Positions 9,441 through 16,765 of a stretch of DNA of 64,000 nucleotides are shown in pieces (within the stretch, counting starts at the first letter, position 1; every line of letters begins with the position of its first letter). Origin of the DNA: an uncultured Pelagibacteraceae bacterium (GTDB taxonomy: Bacteria > Pseudomonadota > Alphaproteobacteria > Pelagibacterales > Pelagibacteraceae); the NCBI GenBank assembly GCA_902611845.1, contig CACMAX010000005.1, forward strand, positions 30,657 to 94,656, in the 5' to 3' direction. The notes beneath the pieces were generated by a model, which saw nothing but the letters and a program-made list of their open reading frames with translations, did not search any database and was not told where the DNA came from. The translations under genes and the position numbers were made by a program.

Positions 9441-9992
9441 ATGGAATTAGTAAATTCAATTTCTAATAATAAAATAATTAAAATCATAATATTTGCATTA
9501 ATAGGTTCTATTTTATTGACAATATCTGCAAAAATTAAAATACCTTTTTATCCAGTTCCTATGACTATGCAAACATTTATAGTTTTGTTTTTAGGAATTT
9601 CCTTTGGATACAAAGTCGGGGTACTTTCGGTAGTTTTTTATTTGATAGAAGGAATTATGGGATTACCGGTATTTTCTAACTCACCAGAGAAAGGAATAGG
9701 ATTAGCTTATTTTGTTGGTCCCACAATGGGATATTTAATAGGTTTTATATTTGCATGTCTGATAGCAGGCATATTTACATACGATAAAAACCATATATTA
9801 AATTTTTTAAAAATTATAATAGCAACATCAGTTATATATATTTTGGGTATTTTGTGGCTTGGAAATTTAATCGGTTGGGATAAACCAATATTAGAATTTG
9901 GTGTTTACCCATTTCTTTATGCTGAATTATTTAAGATATTATTACTAACAGCTTTAGTTAATAAAATAATTAAATTTAGAAAATATATTTAG
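9441..9992 (+). CDS. bioY: Biotin transporter S component BioY
   Basis: BioY is the substrate-binding membrane subunit of the energy-coupling factor biotin transporter. The 183-aa protein has about six hydrophobic helices and the family motifs KIPFYPVPMTMQTF and, further on, FVGPTMGYLIGF. No bioM or bioN (ATPase and T component) lies nearby, so it acts either alone, as reported for some solitary BioY proteins, or with components encoded elsewhere. It is monocistronic, divergent from polA, and ends 2 bp before the convergent regA stop. Its presence suggests uptake of vitamin from seawater. Confidence 0.9.
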   Translation: MELVNSISNNKIIKIIIFALIGSILLTISAKIKIPFYPVPMTMQTFIVLFLGISFGYKVGVLSVVFYLIEGIMGLPVFSNSPEKGIGLAYFVGPTMGYLIGFIFACLIAGIFTYDKNHILNFLKIIIATSVIYILGILWLGNLIGWDKPILEFGVYPFLYAELFKILLLTALVNKIIKFRKYI

Positions 9993-9994
9993 TA

Positions 9995-10558
9995 TTATCT
10001 TGGAGATCTTTTTGATAGAATTCTTTGAAGAGTTCTTCGATGCATTTTAAGTCTTCTTGCAGTCTCAGATACATTTCTGTTACATAGCTCAAAGACTCTG
10101 TGAATATGTTCCCATTTTACTCTATCAGCGGACATTGGATTTTCTGGTGGAGCAGCTTTTTTATTTGGATCAGCTAAAAGTGCTTTTTCTACGTCATCTG
10201 CATCTGCTGGTTTAGCTAGATAATCAATTGCACCCTCTTTAATGGCTGCAACTGCAGTTGGTATATTTCCATAACCAGTAAGCATCACTATTCTACTTTC
10301 TGAGTTATTTTTCTGGATTTCTTTTACAACTTCTAGTCCGTTTCCATCATTTAGTCTCAAATCAACAACTGCGAAAGCAGGTTTTTTTGATTTCACAGAC
10401 TCTATTCCAATTTTTACACCCTCTGCTTGTGAAACAGAAAAGCCCTTTTTCTCCATTGCTCGAGCTAGTCTTTCTCTAAAAGGGTTGTCATCATCTACTA
10501 TAAGTAGAGATTTATCCTCAAATTCTGTTATTTTTTTTAATACTTCTGCTTCTGGCAT
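9995..10558 (-). CDS. regA: Redox response regulator RegA/ActR/PrrA-like
   Basis: The 187-aa protein has an N-terminal receiver (DDD at 22-24, phosphoacceptor Asp66 in AVVDLRLNDG, MLTGYG switch Thr, Lys of LAKPAD), a proline-containing linker (about 133-142) and a Fis-type helix-turn-helix at the C-terminus (NVSETARRLKMHRRTLQRILSK). This is the standard RegA architecture, size and near-invariant HTH of alphaproteobacteria, where RegA controls respiratory and energy genes in response to redox state via the kinase RegB. The usual neighbours regB and senC are not adjacent. A promoter-like sequence ends 4 bp before the ATG. Confidence 0.92.
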   Translation of the reverse strand: MPEAEVLKKITEFEDKSLLIVDDDNPFRERLARAMEKKGFSVSQAEGVKIGIESVKSKKPAFAVVDLRLNDGNGLEVVKEIQKNNSESRIVMLTGYGNIPTAVAAIKEGAIDYLAKPADADDVEKALLADPNKKAAPPENPMSADRVKWEHIHRVFELCNRNVSETARRLKMHRRTLQRILSKRSPR

Positions 10559-10562
10559 GAAT

Positions 10563-10592
10563 CTTATATGGAAACATTCTAAATTATTTCAA
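10563..10592 (-). promoter_or_regulatory. Possible regA promoter giving a leaderless mRNA
   Basis: On the minus strand there is TTGAAA (10592-10587), an 18-bp spacer and TATAAG (10568-10563), each 5 of 6 to the sigma70 consensus. The -10 box ends only 4 bp before the regA ATG at 10558, so the predicted start site would fall on or next to the start codon. Chance matches are common in AT-rich DNA. Confidence 0.35.
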
Positions 10593-10625
10593 GGGTACAT
10601 TTTTACTTTACATTGGCTCATTTTC

Positions 10626-10697
10626 AGCATAAATGCTCGTTTTATATAAACTTGCATGGCAGTTATGCGGGTTTTTTTTATTAAATTTTTTTTGGAG
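10626..10697 (+). promoter_or_regulatory. Leader region of the polyamine operon: two short inverted repeats, T-tract and RBS
   Basis: The space before the decarboxylase gene holds an inverted repeat AGCAT-AA-ATGCT (10626-10637), a TATAAA box (10645-10650), a second small hairpin GCAT-N7-ATGC (10654-10668) followed by GGG and eight Ts, and a clear ribosome site GGAG (10694-10697) six bases before the ATG. The hairpin plus T-run resembles a weak attenuator, and the repeats could instead be an operator. Some alphaproteobacterial ornithine decarboxylase genes carry an RNA leader (the speF motif), but I cannot match this one to it by eye. Confidence 0.35.
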
Positions 10698-10703
10698 CTT
10701 TAA

Positions 10704-11882
10704 ATGCAAAAATTTAAATCAGTTGATAAATTAGTAAATCAATTGAAACCAACAGAACCTGTTTATTGTATTAGAAGAGATTCTATAAACATAGCTTCTA
10801 AATTTTTTCAGAATAAATTTCCTGGTAAAATCCTATATGCAGTTAAAACTAACCCGCATCCATTAGTATTAAAAACTATCGTGGAAAGTGGAATTAATGA
10901 TTTTGATATCGCTTCAATTAAAGAAGTTGAGGCAATTAGAAGTGTTAGCCCAGATGCAAAATGCTCCTACATGCATACTGTAAAAAGCAAGGAAAGTATA
11001 AACGAAGCATATTTCAAATATAATATTAAGACTTTTTCAATAGATACAAAAGATGAATTAATAAAAATTCTTAATAGTACTAATCAAGCTAAGGATTTAG
11101 AGTTATTTGTGAGAGTTGCAGTTTCTAATGAACACGCAGAAATAGATTTATCTAAAAAATTTGGCGCACAAACTTCAGAAGCAATAGGGCTTTATAGATT
11201 AACAAAACAGTATGCAAAAAAAATAGGATTAAGTTTTCATGTGGGTTCGCAATGTATGCATCCAATATCCTATTCAAAAGGGATTAATGAAATTAAATAT
11301 ATAATAAAAAAAACAAAAATAGTTCCAGATGTTATAAATATAGGTGGAGGATTTCCAACAATCTATCCTGACTTAGTTCCTCAATCATTAGACTCTTATT
11401 TTGAGGAAATAAAAAATTCATTAAATAAATTAAAATTAGAAAAAAAACCAGAAATTATATGTGAGCCAGGTCGAGCAATTGTTGCAGAAAGTGGTTCGAC
11501 AATTGTGAGAGTAAACTTAAGAAAAAAACAAAAGCTATATATCAATGATGGAACATACGGAACTTTATTTGATGCAGGTGTGCCTAATATAGTTTATCCA
11601 TCAAGAATAATTACAAGTGGAAGAATTATATCAAAAAAATTGACTTCATTTGATTTTTATGGACCAACATGTGATAGCATGGATTATATGAAGGGACCTT
11701 TTATTCTACCTAATAATATTAAAGAAGGTGATTACATTGAATTAGGTCAATTAGGAGCATACGGATTGACATTTAGAACTCAATTTAATGGATATTATTC
11801 TGAGAGTATTTACGAAGTATGTGATGATCCAATAATGACGATGTATGACAAAGAAACAAATAAAGAGTTTCTTGTTGCATAA
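10704..11882 (+). CDS. PLP-dependent amino-acid decarboxylase, ornithine/lysine type (alanine-racemase fold)
   Basis: This 392-aa fold III PLP enzyme has the PLP lysine in YAVKTNPHP (Lys48), SFHVGSQC, the glycine-rich NIGGGFPTIYP, ICEPGRAIVAESG, and a C-terminal GPTCDSMDYM with the catalytic Cys-Asp pair of ornithine decarboxylase. It most resembles ornithine or ornithine/lysine decarboxylase, giving putrescine (or cadaverine). It is the first gene of a polyamine operon; its TAA overlaps the ATG of the next gene (TAATG). Arginine as substrate cannot be excluded, because the last two genes use agmatine products. Confidence 0.85.
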   Translation: MQKFKSVDKLVNQLKPTEPVYCIRRDSINIASKFFQNKFPGKILYAVKTNPHPLVLKTIVESGINDFDIASIKEVEAIRSVSPDAKCSYMHTVKSKESINEAYFKYNIKTFSIDTKDELIKILNSTNQAKDLELFVRVAVSNEHAEIDLSKKFGAQTSEAIGLYRLTKQYAKKIGLSFHVGSQCMHPISYSKGINEIKYIIKKTKIVPDVINIGGGFPTIYPDLVPQSLDSYFEEIKNSLNKLKLEKKPEIICEPGRAIVAESGSTIVRVNLRKKQKLYINDGTYGTLFDAGVPNIVYPSRIITSGRIISKKLTSFDFYGPTCDSMDYMKGPFILPNNIKEGDYIELGQLGAYGLTFRTQFNGYYSESIYEVCDDPIMTMYDKETNKEFLVA

Positions 11883-12922
11883 TGTCAGATACAAAAAATC
11901 TTAATCATAACAGAAAAAAAGACTTTTTAAGTAAAGAAGTTGAGCATATTGATATTACATCTTTTGACTCTAGAAAAATTATATCTTCTATGGAAAAAAT
12001 GTCTTTTGTTTCAAGAGAAACTGCTAATGCATCCAAGATATATAATGAAATGCTTAAAGATAAAGATTGTACAATATTCTTAACTCTTGCAGGATCTACT
12101 TCTGCCGCTGGATGTATGCATATTTATAGAGATATGGTTAAATACAACATGGTAGATGCAATTGTAGCAACTGGAGCATCTATAATAGATATGGATTTTT
12201 TTGAAGCGCTTGGATTTAAACATTACCAAGGATCACAATATCAAAATGATAATGAACTTAGAGACAATTATATAGATAGGATTTATGATACTTACATCGA
12301 TGAAGAGGAGCTCCAGGTTTGTGATAAAACAATAGGAGAAATAGCTGACAAACTTGAGCCGAAGTCTTACACATCGAGAGAATTTATTAAAGAGATTGGT
12401 AAATATCTAAAAACTAATTCTAAAAAGAAAGGTTCTTTAATTGAAACAGCTTTTGATAACGATGTACCTATATTCTGTCCTGCATTTACAGACTCAAGTG
12501 CAGGTTTTGGATTAGTCATGCATCAAGAGAGAAATCCAAAAAATCATATTACAATAGACTCAATTAGAGAATTTAGAGAATTAACAGAGATTAAAATTAA
12601 ATCTAAAGGTTCGGGATTATTCATGATTGGTGGTGGAGTTCCTAAAAACTTTATACAAGACACGGTAATTTGTGCTGAACTTTTGGGAAAAAATGTAGAT
12701 ATGCACAAATATGCAATACAAATTACTGTTGCTGACTCAAGAGATGGAGCTTGCAGTAGCTCGACATTAAAAGAAGCAAGTTCATGGGGTAAGGTTGATA
12801 CTACCAAAGAACAAATGGTATTTGCTGAAGCTACCAGTGTTTTACCATTAATAGCAAGTGACGCCTATCATACTGGAGAATGGAAAAATAGAGACAGAAA
12901 AAACTTTTCCAAAATATTTTGA
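11882..12922 (+). CDS. Deoxyhypusine synthase-like protein (possible polyamine-forming aminobutyl transferase)
   Basis: The 346-aa protein belongs to the deoxyhypusine synthase family: FLTLAGSTSAAGCMHIYRD, VATGASIIDMDF, a GSGLFMIGGGVPKNF NAD-site segment, and KEASSWGKVD with the nucleophilic lysine (Lys304). Bacteria lack eIF5A, so true deoxyhypusine formation is not expected. Compared with recalled human DHS, Glu323, Trp327 and Lys329 are kept (Glu298, Trp302, Lys304), but His288 aligns with Asn and Asp316 with Cys. Placement between a decarboxylase and aguB/aguA suggests homospermidine synthase-like activity. The product is inferred. Confidence 0.8.
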   Translation: MSDTKNLNHNRKKDFLSKEVEHIDITSFDSRKIISSMEKMSFVSRETANASKIYNEMLKDKDCTIFLTLAGSTSAAGCMHIYRDMVKYNMVDAIVATGASIIDMDFFEALGFKHYQGSQYQNDNELRDNYIDRIYDTYIDEEELQVCDKTIGEIADKLEPKSYTSREFIKEIGKYLKTNSKKKGSLIETAFDNDVPIFCPAFTDSSAGFGLVMHQERNPKNHITIDSIREFRELTEIKIKSKGSGLFMIGGGVPKNFIQDTVICAELLGKNVDMHKYAIQITVADSRDGACSSSTLKEASSWGKVDTTKEQMVFAEATSVLPLIASDAYHTGEWKNRDRKNFSKIF

Positions 12923-12925
12923 TAG

Positions 12926-13807
12926 ATGATCAAAAAAGTAAAAATTGGCATTATTCAAAGTAAAATTTCAGATAATATTCAAAAAAATATAAATTCAGCT
13001 ATTAAAAATATAAAAAAAGCAGCATCAAAAAAAGCTAAAATAATTTGTGTACCAGAACTATTTTTATCAAATTATTTTTGTCAAACAGAAAGTCATTCCA
13101 ACTTTAAGCTAGCGGAAAAAATACCTGGCAGAACTACAAAAATATTTTGTGAATTAGCCAAAGATTTACAAATAGTATTAATGATTTCATTATTTGAAAA
13201 AAAAACACATGGCTTCTATCATAATACTAGTATCGTTATTAACGAGAAAGGTAAAATTTTATCGAAATATAGAAAAATGCATATACCAGATGATCCTGGT
13301 TATTATGAAAAATTTTATTTTACTCCTGGAGATTTAGGTTTTAAATCTGTTAAAACAAAATTTGGTAAAATTGGACCTTTAATTTGTTGGGATCAATGGT
13401 TTCCAGAAGCTGCAAGATTGACTGCACTCAAAGGTGCACAAATAATTTTTTACCCTACTGCTATTGGATGGCATCCTAAAGAGAAAAAAAAATTTGGAAA
13501 ATCTCAACTAGACTCTTGGATAACAATGCAAAAATCTCACGCAATCGCAAATGGTACTTATGTGGTTGCTATAAATAGAGTTGGAACAGAAAAAAAAGGT
13601 AAGAAGAAAATAGAATTCTGGGGTAACTCAATGATCATAGATCCTAGTGGGCAAATAATTGGAAAACTTGGGAATAAAAAAGAACAAATTTTAATTCGTG
13701 AAATAAACTATAAAAAAATTGATTCAGCCAGAGAGCATTGGCCTTTTTTAAGAGATAGAAGAATCGATTTTTATAAAGGCATACTAAAAAATCCTGCAGA
13801 TGAATGA
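12926..13807 (+). CDS. aguB: N-carbamoylputrescine amidase
   Basis: A nitrilase-superfamily amidase of 293 aa that hydrolyses N-carbamoylputrescine to putrescine, CO2 and ammonia. The Glu-Lys-Cys triad is visible: Glu44 in VPELFL, Lys in KYRKMHIPDDPGYYEKFYF and Cys in PLICWDQWFPEAAR. The PDDPGYYEKFYF segment is typical of AguB rather than general nitrilases. The gene starts 4 bp after the DHS-like gene and overlaps aguA by 8 bp, so the two steps from agmatine are co-expressed. Confidence 0.93.
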   Translation: MIKKVKIGIIQSKISDNIQKNINSAIKNIKKAASKKAKIICVPELFLSNYFCQTESHSNFKLAEKIPGRTTKIFCELAKDLQIVLMISLFEKKTHGFYHNTSIVINEKGKILSKYRKMHIPDDPGYYEKFYFTPGDLGFKSVKTKFGKIGPLICWDQWFPEAARLTALKGAQIIFYPTAIGWHPKEKKKFGKSQLDSWITMQKSHAIANGTYVVAINRVGTEKKGKKKIEFWGNSMIIDPSGQIIGKLGNKKEQILIREINYKKIDSAREHWPFLRDRRIDFYKGILKNPADE

Positions 13808-14852
13808 AAACTTTAATGGATTTAGAATGCCGGCTGAATGGGAGCCTCAAAATTCAGTTTGGATTGCTTGGCCTTATAATAAAAATGATTGGCCTGGATT
13901 ATATCAATTTATTCCTGGAGTAATTTTAAAGATTATAAAAAAAATTTCAAAAAATCAAAAAATTAACTTAATCGTTAGCAAAAATATAAAAAATATAAAA
14001 AAATTAATAAAACTTAATAAAATTAAAAATATCAACTTCCATTATATTAAAACTGATAGAATATGGTTAAGAGATTCTGGACCCATATTTATAACAAACA
14101 AGGTCGAAAAGAAAAAAGTAATACTAAATTTTGGTTTTAACGGATGGTCAAAGTATAAAAATTATAAAAATGACAATAAAATCAAAAATAGTATTAGTAA
14201 AATTGCTAATTTTAAAAAGATTGATCCAATAATCAAAAAAAAAGGCAGAATTAGAAAAATAATCATGGAAGGAGGGGCATTTGATGTAAATGGCTCAGGT
14301 ACAATTTTATTAACTGAAGAATGTTTGTTAAGCAAAATTCAAGAAAGAAATAAAAATTTTAAAAAAAAAGACTACGAAGAAATGTTTAATAAATACTTAA
14401 ATATAAAAAACTTTATATGGCTTAAAAAAGGAATTGCTGGCGATGACACGCATGGACATGTTGATGATATATCAAGATTTGTTTCAAGAAATACGATTAT
14501 GACTGCAGTTGAAAATAATAAAAAAGATATAAATTACAAAAACTTAAATAAGAATTTAAATATATTGAAAGAAAGTAAATGTGAGAAAGGAAAGAAATTC
14601 AAAATTATAAAAGTTCCTATGCCTTCACCAATTTATATTGAGAATACAAGAGTTCCTGCAAGTTATATGAATTTTTATATTTGTAATAAAAAAATAATTC
14701 TTCCAATATTCAAAGTAAAAGAAGACAATATTGCAATTAAAATTTTCAAAAATTACTTTAGAAATAGAAAAATCGAAACGGTTGACTGTAGCAAATTGAT
14801 ATGGGGATTTGGTGCAATACATTGCATGACCCAACAAGAACCTAAAATTTAG
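13800..14852 (+). CDS. aguA: Agmatine deiminase
   Basis: This peptidyl-arginine-deiminase-family enzyme of 350 aa converts agmatine to N-carbamoylputrescine, the substrate of the upstream AguB. Motifs in order are MPAEWEPQNSVWIAWPY, DRIWLRDSGPIF, EGGAFDVNGSG, GDDTHGHVDDISRF and the C-terminal GFGAIHCMTQQEP with the catalytic Cys. Length and motif order are normal. The central region is unusually lysine- and asparagine-rich, as expected from the base composition. It ends flush against the stop codon of yhhQ on the other strand. Confidence 0.94.
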   Translation: MNENFNGFRMPAEWEPQNSVWIAWPYNKNDWPGLYQFIPGVILKIIKKISKNQKINLIVSKNIKNIKKLIKLNKIKNINFHYIKTDRIWLRDSGPIFITNKVEKKKVILNFGFNGWSKYKNYKNDNKIKNSISKIANFKKIDPIIKKKGRIRKIIMEGGAFDVNGSGTILLTEECLLSKIQERNKNFKKKDYEEMFNKYLNIKNFIWLKKGIAGDDTHGHVDDISRFVSRNTIMTAVENNKKDINYKNLNKNLNILKESKCEKGKKFKIIKVPMPSPIYIENTRVPASYMNFYICNKKIILPIFKVKEDNIAIKIFKNYFRNRKIETVDCSKLIWGFGAIHCMTQQEPKI

Positions 14853-15401
14853 TTATGCTGCTTTTAGTGTACCGAGTAATAATCTAAAAGGTATCAACAT
14901 TACAAGAGCTACAAATATTTTTACCGCAAGATCTCCTAACGATAAAGTTACCCAAGGAATTCCAGTTCCATAGAATGATATTGAGAAAAATAAAAAAGTA
15001 TCAACAGTTGAACCTATCAAAGAAGATGTTAAAGGTGCTATAAACCACTTTTTTTGTCTTAATTGATCAAATATCTGAACATCTAAAAGTTGAGCAGTTA
15101 TAAAAGCTGTTCCTGAACCAATTGCTATTCTTATGGAAATAAGATCAGTAAAATTAGTTGAAAATATTAAAGTAAATAAAATTCCAATTGTGAAGCCTAT
15201 ATAGACAATTTTTCTAGCTACTAATTTTCCAAAGGATCTGTTGGCTAAATCTGTAATTAAAAATGCAATTGGATAACTAAAAGCACCGTAAGTTAAAATC
15301 TCCTCTAAACCGTAATATTTTATAGGAAATTGAACTAAATAATTAGATGCTAGCACAACCAATCCCATTAAAAATGAGAGAGTAAGGAAAACTTTATTCA
15401 T
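14853..15401 (-). CDS. yhhQ: Queuosine precursor transporter, YhhQ/VUT family
   Basis: The 182-aa integral membrane protein has about six hydrophobic helices and the DUF165/VUT signatures (GAFSYPIAFLITDLANRSFG near residue 40 and SGTAFITAQLLDVQIFDQLR near 97). E. coli YhhQ imports the queuosine precursors preQ0/preQ1. Its ATG overlaps the stop of rpmB by 1 bp, which suggests co-transcription. The assignment to the transporter family is strong, while the substrate is taken from E. coli YhhQ. No que genes lie in the window. Confidence 0.85.
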   Translation of the reverse strand: MNKVFLTLSFLMGLVVLASNYLVQFPIKYYGLEEILTYGAFSYPIAFLITDLANRSFGKLVARKIVYIGFTIGILFTLIFSTNFTDLISIRIAIGSGTAFITAQLLDVQIFDQLRQKKWFIAPLTSSLIGSTVDTFLFFSISFYGTGIPWVTLSLGDLAVKIFVALVMLIPFRLLLGTLKAA

Positions 15402-15682
15402 TATGCTGTTTTTGCGATTATTGATTTTTTAAGCTTTTTTAATCTTAACGATAAATCTCTTGATTTTGCAGATTTTAAGAAATTATCAAAGCTACCTTTT
15501 TTATCTACAGATCTAACACCTGCATTTGAAACTGTTAATCTCATAGATTTTTTTAAAAGTTCACTTTTAAATTTTACTTTCTTTAAATTTGGAAGAAATC
15601 TTCTCTTAGTTTTATTGTTAGCGTGACTAACATTATGGCCTTTTAGAGGGATTTTACCAGTAAGTTCGCATTTTTTAGACAT
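15401..15682 (-). CDS. rpmB: 50S ribosomal protein L28
   Basis: The 93-aa protein has the L28 N-terminus [10 protein letters not shown] and then [18 protein letters not shown], a near-invariant signature. I choose the ATG at 15682 because the protein then starts exactly as the family does; a TTG three codons upstream (15691) is open but would add a non-family Met-Lys-Phe. The length is typical of alphaproteobacterial L28, longer than the 78 aa of E. coli, with a C-terminal Lys-rich extension. Confidence 0.97.
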   Translation of the reverse strand: MSKKCELTGKIPLKGHNVSHANNKTKRRFLPNLKKVKFKSELLKKSMRLTVSNAGVRSVDKKGSFDNFLKSAKSRDLSLRLKKLKKSIIAKTA

Positions 15683-15724
15683 AAATTTCAAGATATATAT
15701 GGTCTTAAAGAATACCAGTCAAGA

Positions 15725-16765
15725 TTAATTTTTTGTTCCAATAGCTTCAGAAATATTTTTAAAACCTTCTCTTTTTACAATTTCGTCGAGATCTTTATTA
15801 ATCTTTGAAGCAATAGTTGGTCCTTTATAAACCATACCTGTATACAATTGCACAAGAGTTGCACCGCTTACAATTTTATTAAAAACGCCATCGGCAGAGT
15901 CAACGCCTCCAACTCCAATTATTAAGATTTTTTTTCCAACTAATTTAAAAAATTTATTAATCAATTCATTAGAGATATTTTCGAGTGGTTTTCCAGACAA
16001 ACCGCCTTTCTCTAATTTATTTATATTAGATATATTTTCTCTATTTCTATCTGTCGTATTTGAAACTATAACTATTTTAACATTATATTTTAAAAAAAGT
16101 TCTGAGATTTCATCAATACTTTTTTCATCAATATCAGGAGATACTTTGACTGCTATTGGCACATTTGAATTTAAATTTTTCTTTTCTTCATTTATGCATT
16201 TTAAAAGATTATCTAACTCTTCATTTTTGTGAAAGTTTCTTAAATTTTCTGTGTTAGGAGAAGAGATATTAATTGTAATATAGTCTGCTAAATTATGAAA
16301 TTTTCTGATACAAATTAAATAATCTTCAACTCTGTTTTCAGTATCTTTATTAGGTCCTATATTAATACCAAGTAATCCATTAGGTGAATTATTTTCAATA
16401 TTTTTTTTACTTTCTTCTGATCCAATATTGTTAAATCCAAGTCTATTAATTAAAGCCTCATCTTCCTCCAGTCTGAACACTCTTGGCTTCGGATTTCCTA
16501 TTTGTGGTTTAGGTGTAATTGTACCTACCTCAACAAAACCAAATCCTAGTTTGTATAAAGGATTGTAAACTTCTGCATTTTTATCAAATCCAGCAGCAAC
16601 ACCTAGAGGAGAATTTAAGGTTTTGTTTAAAAATTTAGTTTGGATAGTAACTCTGGTTGTTTTATCTATAGCTGGTATCTGATTTAACTTTAAAGCCTTT
16701 ATTGCTAGCGAGTGTGCAACTTCAGGGCTAAATTTAAATATAAAAGGTCTTATAAGATTAAACAT
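15725..16765 (-). CDS. pyrD: Dihydroorotate dehydrogenase (quinone), class 2
   Basis: This membrane-associated flavoprotein oxidises dihydroorotate to orotate in pyrimidine synthesis and passes electrons to quinone. It has an N-terminal amphipathic helix (RPFIFKFSPEVAHSLAIKAL), NSPLGVAAGFDKN, VEVGTITPKPQIGNPKPR, NISSPNTENLR with the class 2 catalytic Ser, and IIGVGGVDSADG for FMN binding. The ATG at 16765 (346 aa) is preferred over a TTG two codons earlier (16771). It overlaps lysK by 8 bp, so the two are probably co-transcribed. Confidence 0.96.
   Translation of the reverse strand: MFNLIRPFIFKFSPEVAHSLAIKALKLNQIPAIDKTTRVTIQTKFLNKTLNSPLGVAAGFDKNAEVYNPLYKLGFGFVEVGTITPKPQIGNPKPRVFRLEEDEALINRLGFNNIGSEESKKNIENNSPNGLLGINIGPNKDTENRVEDYLICIRKFHNLADYITINISSPNTENLRNFHKNEELDNLLKCINEEKKNLNSNVPIAVKVSPDIDEKSIDEISELFLKYNVKIVIVSNTTDRNRENISNINKLEKGGLSGKPLENISNELINKFFKLVGKKILIIGVGGVDSADGVFNKIVSGATLVQLYTGMVYKGPTIASKINKDLDEIVKREGFKNISEAIGTKN

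Noticed and set aside
10633..10734. Short 33-codon frame (starting Met-Leu-Val-Leu-Tyr) overlapping the decarboxylase start, a possible leader peptide.
   Set aside because: No ribosome site precedes it, the predicted TATAAA box lies inside it, and short open frames are common in this composition. It was not called a gene.
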